NCBI GenBank assembly: GCA_030407085.1
Contig: CM059586.1
Location: forward strand, 28,693,501-28,757,500
Length of the DNA stretch: 64,000 bases
Reading direction: 5' to 3'
Source of the DNA: Trichopria drosophilae
Taxonomy: Eukaryota; Arthropoda; Insecta; Hymenoptera; Diapriidae
This document shows positions 47,457 to 59,503 of the stretch, one piece after another. The notes below the pieces were generated by a model. That model did not search any database. It worked only from the letters and a program-made list of their open reading frames with translations, and was not told where the DNA came from. Numbering within the stretch: the stretch's first letter is position 1; the number at the start of each line of letters is the position of its first letter. The position numbers were made by a program, and so were the translations under genes.

Positions 47457-47759
47457 CAGTTGCCCCCCCCCCCAATATTTACCCGTCCGCCTTGTCTGTC
47501 CTTTTCTAACTTTCCCAATATTTGCTTAGTGAGGGGAATAAATTTTCCCCCACTCCGCCCGCATACAGTTAAAGAACGCGCATGCGTCGATCAGAAGAAA
47601 TCAGTTTAACCTTTCCTACATCGATCATGCATGATGTCGCCACAGAATTACCGGTCCGTGAGAAGTGATGGGGACGAGCAATGGAGGGGTAAATTTTGAG
47701 ATGGGGCAAATATTAGGGGGTAGTAAATATTGGTAACGCAAATATTCGGGGTACTACTG
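47457..47759. mobile_element. Pogo/Tigger-like MITE, copy 3
   Basis: TA-flanked; CAGTTGCCCCCCCCCCCAAT at the left (an 11-C run at 47463-47473), and AATATTCGGGGTACTACTG at the right. Subterminal TTTCCCAATATTTGC / GCAAATATTAGGGGG are repeated inside both ends. The interior is G+C-richer and unrelated to copies 1 and 2. Confidence 0.65.
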
Positions 47760-48649
47760 TATGTGCAACAAAAGAGAATAGGGGTTGGTAGACATCCTTC
47801 GCTCTGGCGTCAAATTCGGACTTGTCGACAATCACCTATTTTGCTCCCTAGTTTCAAAATGTACTAATTTTTTATACATTAATTTCATTTACCGTTATAT
47901 GAATAAATAAAATTGTTTCATGCATATTTAATCATACATTTTTTATATGATGACGTTTACAATAGGATTAATATGCCCAATCTTGATACATTCTTACACG
48001 AGCAAATATTGTATAGACAAACATAGTCTTGATTTGAATAATCTTTATAAAAATCTTGGTTTAACGGTCCTTATACAAATGTAAATAAACAAAAAGGTAA
48101 ATATTGCAACTGTATTTCTACAATGCAGTTGAAACTCCTTTAAATAATAGTCTTGATTTACTTAAAAATATGACTAAATCAGGCATATTTTAGGCTTTTA
48201 TTGAGGTACATTTTTTCCGTGTACGATAAATTTTGGATGAGATTCCTTTATAGCGTCGTTCGAAACCCGAATCTATTCTGTCTTTTTAATAATAAAACAT
48301 CGTTTGGAAAATAATGAAAGGAATGTGACCCATGTCAAGTTTACACGGTTCTCAGAATCACTCGTAAGTTAGAAAATAAAACAAAGTCTAATAATCACTT
48401 ATAACAAAAACGAACCAATGGAGTGAGAATAATACCTGCGGATCGATTAAGAGAAGTAGAATCGGAAAGTATGAAACTTTTTTGGTAATAACTAAAAAAA
48501 TTGCACATACCTATAGGCTTCCTCCTATACACTAATATCATAATAAGCTTATGATGCTAATAAGGACAAATAAGCTACGGGTTTTATCGACGCCTCGAAT
48601 CCTCCCCTTCCATAAACAAAATAGATTCGAGTGCCTGGCGCTGAAGCAC

Positions 48650-49080
48650 CGCTCGCAATATTTCCTCATAAAGTTTATTCAACAAAAAATGTTTCTCCAC
48701 TGACGTCACTGGTCCTTTCTCCTTTTTACTCGTAAAATTAGTACGAGTATGCCCGCGAAAAAGTGCACCGAGAAAAATGTCGTAAATTCGAACGATCGAA
48801 ACAAAAAATGTGAACGCGTACTTCCGCCGCTAAAAAAATGTCGAAAAAAACGCGATTTCCATGGACTAATCGAAACTTTACATCGATCTAGTGCACGCAT
48901 ATGCGTGAAAAATCGCGTTGTGCAAGTTCGTATACTGGGATCGTTCAGTGTTGCATCAACCGTTGTGAGGATTTAATTTAATGCGCCGGCCGCTGGACTC
49001 TGTTGCCACACACTAAAACTTTCTCTCTTCAGACTCGAGTCTCGGACCGAAACGACCGGCGATTGCGAATTATCGAGATT
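48650..49080. other. CpG-rich, promoter-like segment
   Basis: CpG-dense DNA (AACGCGTACTTCCGCCGC, GCGCCGGCCGCTGG, CGAAACGACCGGCGATTGCG) in otherwise A+T-rich intron. TTCAGTG at about 48946 fits an arthropod initiator on the plus strand. Open frames exist on both strands (48749-48976 plus, 48900-48706 minus), so neither is trusted. It may be an alternative promoter or an enhancer. Confidence 0.35.
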
Positions 49081-49814
49081 TTTCAACAAAGAATGTGAAA
49101 AATCACCAATTAATGGGTGGAGTGCATTTTAGAAGGGAAAAACTTTTGGCCAGTTTTCACGAAAATGAATTTTAAATTATTGAAAAATTGATGTTTATTG
49201 ATTTGAATATAATTTTGAAGAATGATGAATTTTAATTTAATCCTGATTTGTTTCAATTATTTTTGAGTTCTAGATCTATGGAAAATATTAAAAAAGGTTT
49301 TCGAAATATAATATTTTCATTGTCATGGATGATGGTTGATTCTGTGATTTTTATCGGTTCCCAATGATCGGTACTGAAAACTACATTTAAAGAGGTAAAT
49401 GTTATACAAACGTGTTCATAAATTCAAGTGATCATTATTATTTTTGTTGTAACGAGGGCATTTATGTCCTTTATTATACTAATAAATAAATAAAATAAAT
49501 AAATAAAGGACTTAAATTATGTGATAGAGAAATCGTTTGGTCTGCAGAATCCTCTATATTCTTAACGTTACTGATCTAAAGTCTATAAATTAAAATCTTT
49601 GTCAAACCTTTTCGTATTGTAAAATAAATAAAAAAAATGTAATGTTTAAATTACAAAATCTGAAGTACATAAATTCTAGCCATTATTTAATTCGCAATTG
49701 TTTAGTTCTATGTACAAAAACAATGCAATGTGTTTTATGTTATTGTTTAGTGCAAAAAATCTAAATGGTTGAATCAAACAATTTTGCATTTAGATTGTAA
49801 AAATGTTTAATATA

Positions 49815-49986
49815 CACCCACAAGAAAAAGTAGTTAAAACAACTATGAGGAGGTAGTTGGATCACCAAAATTATAGTAAAATCGACTACGAAAGTGGTAA
49901 TTTTAATTATTTTTCATAGTTGTTTTAGCCATATTTTCCTAACTATGCGATACAGTAAATTTAACTATAGATGTTTTTTCTCAGTG
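49815..49986. mobile_element. TA-flanked palindromic MITE (AAGTAGTTAAAACAACTATG)
   Basis: CACCCACAAGAAAAAGTAG at the left and ATGTTTTTTCTCAGTG at the right, each next to TA. The inner pair TAGTTAAAACAACTATGA / TCATAGTTGTTTTAGCC forms a second stem. Non-coding. Confidence 0.6.
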
Positions 49987-52238
49987 TACTATTAGAAGAC
50001 ATACAAAATTGCTTTATGATGTAAACAATCTAAGTCAATAACAAAAGTAATACATTGGACATTTGGGTTTGTTGAAACCCTAACATTTCGAATGATTAAT
50101 AAACAATTAAGAAAGCAGTGCAAACATTATTTTCTTGATAGAAGCATCATTAAAATGCTTTTACCCTTTAGGAAGTAAAAAATAATTTAAAAGCCTAGGT
50201 AGTACAACAAGAAAATTTTCAATAGAGGATGTCAACTGGCAAATCCAATAAATACTAAAAAACATGTATCCGTATAGTAGTAATATTTCAACTGAAGTAA
50301 ACTTTATTTCAAGTAAGTGAATAATTAACTGAAGTAATATTATTTTGAATGATGTCCTTTACTCTCCTATCTTGATTATTAATGTTGTATTCAAAATAAA
50401 AAACAATGTATATTAATAATATAACTATAAAAAAATAATATATTATTATGGAATTGATGTACCCATTTACACATAATTAAAAAAAAAATCTTTAAATAAT
50501 AAAAATACCGAGTGATATATATTATTAATTGATTTTATGTCTGTGGTGGTATGGAAAAAGTTACATTGTTTTTGAAAACTGATATAACTCTGTTTTTAGA
50601 TGTGAGGAAGTTTAATGTTTTGTTTTTTACAATCGACGGCGAATGAAAAAATTAGGTTTTGTTCTTAAAGAAAGTCCATAAATTAAATCGCGTTTTTTAA
50701 AAAAAGGCTAAGTACAAAAAATGATTGTCCATTAATTAATTAAATAAATTCTATTAAATGGTTATGTATATATCGCACTTAAGTAAATAAGCCAGAGGCA
50801 GGATAGAGAGTTATAGTTTTAACGATGTCTCTGATCGATTTCTCGCAATTATATGAAAACGTTTACAAATTGTCTTAATGTTAGACTGTGTCAAAATCGA
50901 CATAAAAGGCAATGATTTTACATAAAAGTTTAATACAATATTATATTTATTTCTGAAATAAATATTTTAGAACAAAACACTTAATAGCTAAAAGACATTC
51001 TCTGCAGTTTAAAGTACTCTAAGGTACACTTAAATAGAAAACAAAATAATTTTTAAATACATGTAGTTAAAATGTTAAGTTAAATAACTCAAAACCACGT
51101 AAACCTTATTAATAATAGACAAATGTCTCTTTTCATACTACTATATATACCTCACAGTATAACATAACACTAAAAAACAATATGTAAATTTTGGCCTCAA
51201 AATGGTTCAAACTTGTCACTAAGCCACGCTACTCCTTTTATTTTGTTAATCCGTTAATCGAAATACTCGAAATTTTAAATATTCGAAATTGAAGTTCGTG
51301 CTCGTGTTTCAAAATTAAGCATTTAGAATATAATCTGCCGTTTTCGAAAAATACCCTAGATAGAAAACTTTTTTCTGAAAATGTTACTTCAACACGTTCC
51401 CAGCAGAACGGGAAACGTGATCAGACTTGAAATGAAGTTTATAGCCGCATATATTATTGCACTGAAGCTTAAAAGTTTTGAATGAAATTCGTAATAAAAT
51501 TCGCGTGAATGTCAGAAACGGAATATAAATTGTTTTGACAGATAAAATTGAAAAATGTAGATACATTTTGCATTTGATGATAATTAATCATAGTTTTCAT
51601 TCAGTAATTAATATGATATTCGAATGTCCAAATAAGAAAGTTTCTTTTATAAAGTGTGATAATATATGATTGTATCATACTGAAATGATTTCCTTAGATC
51701 TTCTATCGAAACTTCCATACGTTTTTATATTTTATTATTAATATATTTTAGGAATTGAAAGATACATTTAAATGCAATTTTGGCTACACAAAGTAAAATT
51801 AGTATTAATTTGTGAAAAAGAAAACATTCCTGTTTAAACGACTTTTCTTAACTAACTAAGTTTTTCCCATCAATTCACGCAAGTCTTAAATCACTGCTAA
51901 CATAAAAAAATGATTACGTAAATCGCAAATATGTTTACAAAAAAACGTCTAATTTTAAGTAACAATACTTCCGTTCTATTTTATATACTGAATAGCCATA
52001 CAATACTTGTTTATTTTTTATTCATAATTAAACATTAATTACGGCGAGAATACTGTTAAGGGTTTAAATACATATCTAAAAGGCAAAATGTAACTCGATT
52101 TTTTTTAGAAACATGAAAAATGAACTATTTTTGAAAAATCTTTCATGCTAACTAAATAATTATATTAATCGTTTTGTATCATTGTATATCAATGCAAAAA
52201 TACCAGATTTCAAAAATTCGGTTGTCAAAAGTATCGTT

Positions 52239-52445
52239 GCTGAACGGGAAAGAATAAATAGTTGGTTTTACAAACTAAATAGTAGGATTTGGCACAACTA
52301 CGTTCTTTCGTTGGTTTTATTATTCAAATAGTAATTTTGGCTACCTAATTTGCTGACATCACTATTTTGATAGTAAAATTAACTAAAAATTATTGTACTA
52401 TCTAGTTAGTAGTTCCAACTATTTAATTTTTTCCATTTCTGAACA
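52239..52445. mobile_element. Imperfect palindromic MITE with AAATAGTTGG arms
   Basis: CTGAACGGGAAAGAATAAAT then AGTTGG at the left pairs with CCAACTATTTAATTTTTTCC then ATTTCTGAAC at the right. The TAGTA-type words inside resemble those of the 49815 element. Non-coding. Confidence 0.5.
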
Positions 52446-53344
52446 TGATTTCTTGAAAAGCATTTCAAGGATGGATTTGAATTTTTACATGTGCCTTTCT
52501 AAATGCAATAACTTCATTGTAATTCTTATGATTTATGTTTATTTTTATGACTATTTTTAGCAGTTTTAGGTCCGATAACATGTTCATGCATCGAAATCGT
52601 CCTTTTAAAAAAAATCGTTGATGTTTATTTACAAATACAAATATCGATAAATCGTTTTTAAGAGGAAGTTATGAACTAATGACATATCCTAGATTATTTT
52701 GTTTCGGGAAATTAGTCCAAAGTGGAAACAAATGTTTTCCGTACTATATGATTAGAAGAAACTTTCTTATATGTAGGTTTATTTTAACTGTGAAAAAATC
52801 ATGAAAATGTTTTTTTTTATTCTAAATAGATATAACTCCTTTAGAAAAACAAAACAACTAGTTTTAATTAGCAAATCAAGAATGATAAGAAGGATGAAAT
52901 TCTATGTATATAATATATCCTGCACAAAGCTCAATTAATTACTTTTTTCTTGCTTTACACCTTTCTGTAGTTAATCTTGTTATTTTTATCAAGTGTATTA
53001 TAAAATTTAATTTTAAGTTAGTCATATTATATTTTTTAATTTTAAAGTGAAAACAGAAATTTAAACACCGTAAACTACTTCAATAAAAATGGTCCAATTC
53101 ATGAGTTGTTCAAATTAAAACTAAATTAAAAGTAAATATTTAAAAAAATAATGGAAATATCAATTGTCTTGTAACTTTTAAAAGAACAGATCAAATTTTT
53201 AGGAATACGATTTTTCTAAAAATTGTCCTGATTTGCTTATAAAAGATACTTTTTTAAAACTAGTTTGAAGTGATCGTCTTTTGATTAAGAAGTAGAAAAT
53301 TAATTAAATTTTTAGAGCACATTTTCTGATAACATTCGTCATAC

Positions 53345-53520
53345 CTTGAAGCACTTATCACTGGTAACTATTCCAAATAAAATGAGGGAACCTCCTTAAA
53401 ATGCTGGTGCAGTCACTGCTAAACGTCAACTGCCGGTCCACGAGCACAACGTGAGAAATCGCAAAATGCACCACAGGGAGTGGGTGCTTAGTTAGTTCGA
53501 CCGGTTCCTCTTATACCACA
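53345..53520 (-). promoter_or_regulatory. Probable TATA promoter and 5' untranslated exon of the CRAL-TRIO gene
   Basis: On the minus strand, TATAAGAG (53515-53508) is followed about 25-30 bases later by the expected start area (about 53485). A G+C-richer leader of about 140 bases then ends at a donor, GCTTCAAG|GTATGACG (exon end 53345). The leader has no long frame. The next exon on this strand that needs a leader is the CRAL-TRIO initiator exon, whose acceptor lies directly before its ATG. The pairing is inferred from strand, phase-free splicing and order. Confidence 0.5.
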
Positions 53521-54298
53521 ATATACCCCACTCTGTTCTGATCCTGAGGAACACAAGCACGATCATCCGAGCGAATCTGAGGCCAGCCTACCGATTCCTA
53601 AATGTATTTCTAATTTTGTAATCGCATTCGAAATACAAATTACATATTCCGAAAGTAAGCTGCTTTCGTTGTTCTTTTTTTTCGAAATTAATGACCGACA
53701 AAATGCATCCATGCGAATCTTAATAAAAAAGAAACAAAGCGAATTACGTTGGGCAGTGACACTGTCTTGCAATGTCGTGGAACTCTTTCGAATTTCGATT
53801 TTCTTGTATTGTTCCCCTGATGAAAAACAAGAGTAAAAAAGTGAAGCTTGACGAATGCGGAAATCGACTAGTCATGACTATTCATTTTCCAAAAGTAACT
53901 TTTCAATTTCTGATTTCTAATGTTCTGGTTCTCACAGCCCCTATTCACTTGATTGCTCCTACTATTCAGTTTCATCAGTTAGTTTAATCAATATTAACAA
54001 TAAACTTGGACTGATGAATGGTACGGTAATAGTAACATCTTTAATTAGGATTTCTTGACCATTTGGAATAGGTATACACTGTAAAAAAGAAATACGTGAA
54101 ATTCAATGAGCATGTGCTGGAAACACATTTCAATTTCAAAGAAATTTTGCTTTGTTTATGCAAAAAAGTATTCGGAATATTTATCATGAACAACGTAAAT
54201 ACTTAAATACGACACTTTAGATAATATTATGTAGATATTTTATTTACGCTAATTTAATTGTCTGGCCACTTTTTATGCCGTTCCTGTTCAGATTTTCC

Positions 54299-54553
54299 TC
54301 ATTTTTGTAGTTCTGGAAAAGACGTTTTTTGAGCGGGACTATGATAAGTATAAAGACTGAACTGTTCAGCAGCTTTAATACAAGTGTAATCCTCATCATC
54401 ATCATCCTCATCTTCATCATCATCATCATCATCGTCATTATCATCATCATCATTATCACTGCTATTGTTATTATTTTCATTAACATTTTCATCAGTTACT
54501 TCGTAGGAGTTTATATGCTCAGCATAGGCACATAGGTTTTCTTCATAACTTTC
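54299..54553 (-). CDS. Terminal exon of an unassigned acidic protein
   Basis: From an acceptor (ACCATTTCAG, 54554) the minus strand is open for 84 codons to TGA. It reads ESYEENLCAYAEHINSYEV, then an Asn/Asp/Glu tract of about 30 residues coded by a (GAT)n-like repeat, then YTCIKAAEQFSLYTYHSP and FPELQK-stop. There is no methionine start, so this is a last exon; upstream exons (above 54553) were not found. Flanking the repeat are ordinary mixed-composition residues, which argues against a chance microsatellite frame. Long acidic tracts are common in nuclear and chromatin proteins, but function cannot be inferred. It is not part of the CRAL-TRIO gene, which starts downstream of it. Confidence 0.55.
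   Translation of the reverse strand, partial: ESYEENLCAYAEHINSYEVTDENVNENNNNSSDNDDDDNDDDDDDDEDEDDDDEDYTCIKAAEQFSLYTYHSPAQKTSFPELQK
54393..54468. repeat. (CAT)n microsatellite
   Basis: Interrupted CAT/CATCAT repeats. On the minus strand they encode the Asp-rich tract of the exon at 54299-54553. Confidence 0.85.
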
Positions 54554-55628
54554 CTGAAATGGTTAATATAATTTAATCCGATTCCCTGGGCACCCATATA
54601 ACACAAGCCCGTCTCAGGATGTCTTCAGGAGCTCCTGAGAACGAAGCAAAATTATTATAATTCTGTTAAATAATGTTAGTTGAACATGATTCTTTGTCAG
54701 AAACGTAATTAATGCGACGTACAATTTAAAATGCTACAATAACATATAATAAGATCATTTACGATTAAATATGGTTTAAATATATCTATCAATTTTAATT
54801 AAAGTATATTAATATATCTACTTTTGAAATTTTTTAATGTGGCCACTGAAATTATAAATGTATTGTGGACATTAAAGTTCAATTATTTTTAAAGTGTAAT
54901 TACAATTACAAAGAAATATTGTAAATAAATGTCCATTACAGAACTTATTTTGTGGCAATTAATTTTAATATTAAAAGGGTCACACAATTGCAATGATTGG
55001 AATTAATTTTCCAATTGCAACAGTTGAATTATTGCGAAATAATATTTGGATATTGAAAGTCTTACAAATTAATTATTGGCAGAGAATATGGCTGGTTTAA
55101 GCTTAATTTATGTTTTAAATTATTATAGGAGTTTTCTAATGCACAGGTATGAGAAATGTAATTAGACCGCATTAAACAGAAATTTTATTTTAAATATGTA
55201 TATTTTTATATGTGTGAACAGGTAAAGAAGTTTATATTCTTTGCACTTGTTGTGATGAAAATATTAAAATAAATTCGAGACCTAGTAACTATTATAAAAC
55301 TATTATAAACTGCGAAATCACTGATTCAAACAGTGATTTTATTTGTATCTTCGAATTGAAATGGCACGTAATAGCTATATTTATATATGCAGTTATTTAA
55401 AAATGTTAATAGTTCCTACTATGTTTCGTTCGTTCCGTTCATAGACTTATAGTCTATGGTTCCGTTACATTCCAGTTAATTTTACTTGTTTTCAATTGTC
55501 ATTTACACCGCGTCATCAATATATCTTGGTAAATGTAGGTTAAACCAAAGAATGTAGTAATGTTGACTATCAAAGACAACATTCGGAATTTTAAGCATCC
55601 CATAATCTTATAAAAGTGAACTCTTTTA
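54554..55628. other. A+T-rich interval, no gene seen
   Basis: Expected to be intron or spacer upstream of the acidic exon. A 19-bp perfect hairpin CATAGACTTATAGTCTATG lies at about 55440. Confidence 0.4.
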
Positions 55629-55852
55629 ATAACCCTTTAACGCCCAAAAGTGGACAATTTGCATACGGATTTCAGTATAAAATAAAAATTGTTTAACATA
55701 CGAGGCTCGTTTGCAACAATCCTACTGATTTTGAGGTCGCTCTTTCGATTTTTATCGATTTGGATTTTTAAATGGCTACAGAACGCAAAAAATTTTTTGA
55801 AAATGGGGAATTCCGTGTGCAAATCGTCCACTTTTGGGTGTTAAAGGGTTAA
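55629..55852. mobile_element. 224-bp TTAA-type MITE
   Basis: AACCCTTTAACGCCCAAAAG then TGGAC at the left is inverted at the right as GTCCACTTTTGGGTGTTAAA then GGGTTAA (55852). The left TTAA is mutated to ATAA. The terminus CCCTTTAACGCCC matches the piggyBac-like pattern. The minus frame across it is not a gene. Confidence 0.75.
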
Positions 55853-57686
55853 ATGATTGCGGCGCTTACTGTAGATTATAATTGAGTCACGATACGCAGA
55901 TGTAGTTTTTAAATGTGTATTGCATACTACAAAAACATGAAATTAGGCAATTTTTTTAATACCAATAATAAATACTACAAAATACTGGTAAATTGATTGT
56001 TTTCCTACATTTTTATTATTATGTTTTTATTAACTTGCTTTCTTATCTATTGGGGTGGGTCTATCTATGAAATCTATGGTGAATCTATGGAAAATATCGT
56101 ATAGTTGTAACATAGATAAAACACAAAAATTATTTAAATAAAAAAACATTTTTAAAACGGACTAAAAAGTCTAAAATAATTTTCTCTACAGCCTCGTAGA
56201 GATTCACAACCCCATGCCGATTATTCATCTCGTAAAGATTATAGTAGAAATTCCACCCAATGAAAAACGTGGGGCGCATAATAATGTGGAGAATAGAGAA
56301 TGGAAAATAGAAGTTGTTGAGAAAATTGTCGAAGCATTTTGCATCGTTTACAACACCAAACATTATTCGCGACATAGATAAACTATTCCTAGGTATGAGG
56401 TTATAGATCTTTATGGGGTTGTACAGGAAGTTATTTTAGACTTTTGAGTTCAAACATTTAAAAAATGTGGGTTTTACAAATGTTCTTTTATTCCTGACAT
56501 GTCGACATGGCGATCAACACAGTGACTTAAAAATTCACTCGTTACTCGTTAGTTTCAACGGATTATTTGTAATGTTGCACTATTTTGCACCGGATCTAAT
56601 ACACCAAAAACCTATCTTTCCAAATTTGAAGGTTTCTCACTTCTACTTGAAATCGTTATACTTGCAAGGGCAAAAAGTTAGATATAAGTATTAACGTCAA
56701 AATGGTGTCTCGATCATCAACATTGAATGATCCGAACAAAAGTTATAGACAATAAACAAATCCGGCTGGACAACAGGTTCCTCTCCTCTGCTGAGGTTTG
56801 ATGACTTTTACTAAAATTACAATATTTTAGTAAAGTTTTGACCGAATTGGAGAATTTTCATTTCTTGGCCAGGAAATTTCAGAAACTTTGCCCCAAATTA
56901 TATATAATATTTATTTGACACCTTATTAATACAATGGATTCATATTTTCCCTTAAATGATAAATTCAACGAATTTCTTTGACAGCAAAAAAAAAATATAA
57001 AAGTTTCAAACACACTCAATCTATTCGCTTTGGAAGGTGGAACAAAAGCGCCACCTGATAGCGAAAACGAGTACTATTCAAATAGGGAGAAAATCATAAC
57101 AACGTATGGAACAAAAGAGCTATATTTTAAGTAGCTCCGCAAGGAGATGTCCTTTTATGAATTGATATCTAGAAATTAGTTTTAATTTTTTGAAAGCTAT
57201 ATTATGAAATGATAATACCGAAATAATTTTTTTTTTTAATATTATTATAGATTTAAATAGCTTTGAAAGAATAAAAACTAATGTCCAAATATCAATTTAT
57301 CGAAAAATATCTTTCTACGGAGTCATTTGAAAAATAAGCCGTTGTTGCATAATATGACATATTATATCATGAATTTCTCTCTATTTGAGTAATTTCTCTT
57401 TTTACCGAAAGCTGTCGCTACTGTTCTACATCTTCCTATTACTAGAGGGTCTCTACATCTTCCAAGGCGAATTAGATTGAAAATTCACATCAACATAGTC
57501 ACTGTTTATTCTAATATAATAAGTAAATTAGCGAGTAACAAATTTTCAAATGAATCACAGAATAAAATTCTTAAATAGTTTTAGACAATTCCTGCATTAC
57601 ATGTATCAAAAAATTAAAGAAAATACCGATGCAAAACTGACTTCTAATCCATTATTAGTATCAACTTAAAAACTACCCTAAAAGGA
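55853..57686. other. A+T-rich interval, no gene seen
   Basis: Several short frames (56375-56130 minus, 56467-56694 plus) without domains. Confidence 0.4.
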
Positions 57687-57739
57687 TTGTGGATTAAATT
57701 AGAATATAAAAAATGTAATTTAACAAATTTTAATATGTT

Positions 57740-57911
57740 GGTAATTTCTTATGCATTCGGTCAGGTAATTCGGTCACAATATCGATCCCACCTGGGCATC
57801 TTCGGTGCTCTATGTTTAGAAGTGCCCGAGGCGAACGTAGGAGAAGCTTTCGTGAAAGCACTAGAGTTACCAAGTCGACAGAGGAGATCGTCCACGACCG
57901 CTCGGTTTTAA
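57740..57911 (+). other. CpG-rich stretch, possible exon
   Basis: Composition shifts to CpG-rich for about 150 bases. The plus strand is open (YRSHLGIFGALCLEVPEA, then LPSRQRRSSTTARF-stop), with a possible acceptor TCGGTCAG at about 57765. The minus strand is also open over the same bases, no domain is recognised and no other exon was found, so this is only a candidate. Confidence 0.15.
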
Positions 57912-58704
57912 TTCCCTGAGATGTTTGTACAAGTGCCTTAGGATTTGCAAAAGGGGCTTTCCGATTCCGCTTTAATTAAAACATGTTATTCCTTTATACA
58001 GGGCTTTCATCTTAACAGGGACTATCTGTTATGCAGATATATATTTATGTATCCCAAGCCTTGAAACACATTGCAAATGCTTCCGTTAATCCTTTGATGG
58101 TAATTACACAAAAAAAACATGGTTTAAAAATACAAGAATTTGGCATTGTCGACAGAAATCATCAAAATTTTAAGCCACCATAAATTAAAAACCATAAATT
58201 TCTTGAGAGTACGTTAAAATAAAATTGAATTAAAATGAATTTGAAAATCATCATTTTTAATGATGAAATTATTCTATAAGTTATTAATGTGTATATACGT
58301 TGGATGCATTATTGATTTTTTTTCAAAAAAAAAAATAAAACAAATTAAATAACATTGTTACGATCATGACAGACTGTGTTGACATTTACTTTACTTTTCA
58401 TTTGTTAATACCAATGAATATGGTGTTTTCAACAGAAAAAGCCCAAAGCGATAAGTACACAGGTTAGGTTTGCATCCATTAATTATGCAATCTTCCTTGG
58501 GGGGGGGGGGGGCTGACCAGGCATCAGGTGTATTTTTTAGGAATTTCTTTTCAGGATGGGTGCTGTTAATAACATTAATATAGTAAAGCATCATTCTTAT
58601 ATTGAAATAATTCCAATAATTTTTGAGTGTGTTGCATGAAACTTGGTACTTCAAGTAATCCTATATGAAATTACACACTTATTTTCGAATAATTTTGATA
58701 TCTA
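57912..58704. other. Interval with a 14-G homopolymer, no gene seen
   Basis: A run of 14 G at 58499-58512 interrupts A+T-rich DNA. The minus frame crossing it (58654-58391) is a chance frame. Confidence 0.5.
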
Positions 58705-58820
58705 CCCTGGTAGAAATCTGTCTAGTTTTTTGTTACATTGCCCAGTTTCTCTATACCTTTAACGTGGGAAAAATGAAAACTGGCTAGAAATTAAAAAACT
58801 AGATTCATTTTTTACTAGGG
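58705..58820. mobile_element. CCCTGGTAGAAATC MITE, copy 4 (best preserved)
   Basis: TA then CCCTGGTAGAAATCTGTCTA at the left, CTAGATTCATTTTTTACTAGGG (ending 58820) then TA at the right. The inner pair is TTGCCCAGTTTC / GAAAACTGGCTAG. 116 bp, TA target site, class II MITE of unassigned superfamily. Confidence 0.75.
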
Positions 58821-59503
58821 TACGTAAGAAATCATTAATATATTATTTAGAAATTTGGATTTAAATAGAAAACGCTTTTTAATGGAATAGTTTGTAAGAA
58901 AATTAACAGGTGGGATTCTTTTGTCCATTTTTCCAATAGTAAAATACATTTTTCTGGCCTTATATATTCCCGATTTAATCTCAATTATTATCTTGCGTTT
59001 ATATCTGAATGACGCTTGTTTATGTTTATTACCCACGTTTACAATTCATATTAATGCCGTCAAACCAAGAAAATATTAATTCAAATATTTACATACTAAG
59101 TTGTACTTGTACTTAGTTTTCTAAATGTACACGCTAAGAGTGACATAAATTTAATTCCAAATCAGTCAAGATCGAACGGTTTTTCGATAAAATTTCCAGA
59201 AATCAATTTTCAATTTAAATGAGTAAATTTGTAGTCCTTTATAGTAAATAATCTACTCCTAATTTTGGAGAGTAGTCGTTTTTAATCGCTTGTTGAAAGA
59301 AGCTATTCTAATCACATTTTAAACGGAGTTAAATCATTATAATGAATTTAACTTTTGTTTCAAACGTTTTTGCGTTATTAATCGACCATTTTTCACTCTA
59401 TTGATTTGGTAATCTGAATGGTTATGCTTTTAAATTTATATATCGGCAGATCCGTGGTGTAACATTGCCAAATCTTTGTAGCCTTATATTGTGCAATATT
59501 TTG
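58821..59503. other. A+T-rich interval, no gene seen
   Basis: Chance frames only (59036-58815 minus). Confidence 0.4.

Larger units (their letters stand above)
41856..53344 (-). other. Probable 11.5 kb first intron of the CRAL-TRIO gene
   Basis: It lies between the acceptor before the initiator exon (CTTTTAG, 41856) and the donor of the candidate leader exon (TTCAAG|GTATGA, 53344). It holds MITEs described separately, the palindrome TGGTAGTAAAAATTACTACC (42220), a TTTTTTCCGTGTA terminus at 48213 without a clear partner, an (AAAT)n tract near 49487, and no convincing coding exon. Its extent depends on the leader exon being correct. Confidence 0.45.

Noticed and set aside
48749..48976. 75-codon plus frame and overlapping minus frame
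   Set aside because: Both strands are open because the segment is CpG-rich; neither shows a domain. Kept only as a promoter-like region.
54329..54535. Plus-strand Ile-rich frame and minus-strand Met-rich frame
   Set aside because: Other frames of the CAT microsatellite; the splice-bounded acidic reading on the minus strand is the plausible one.
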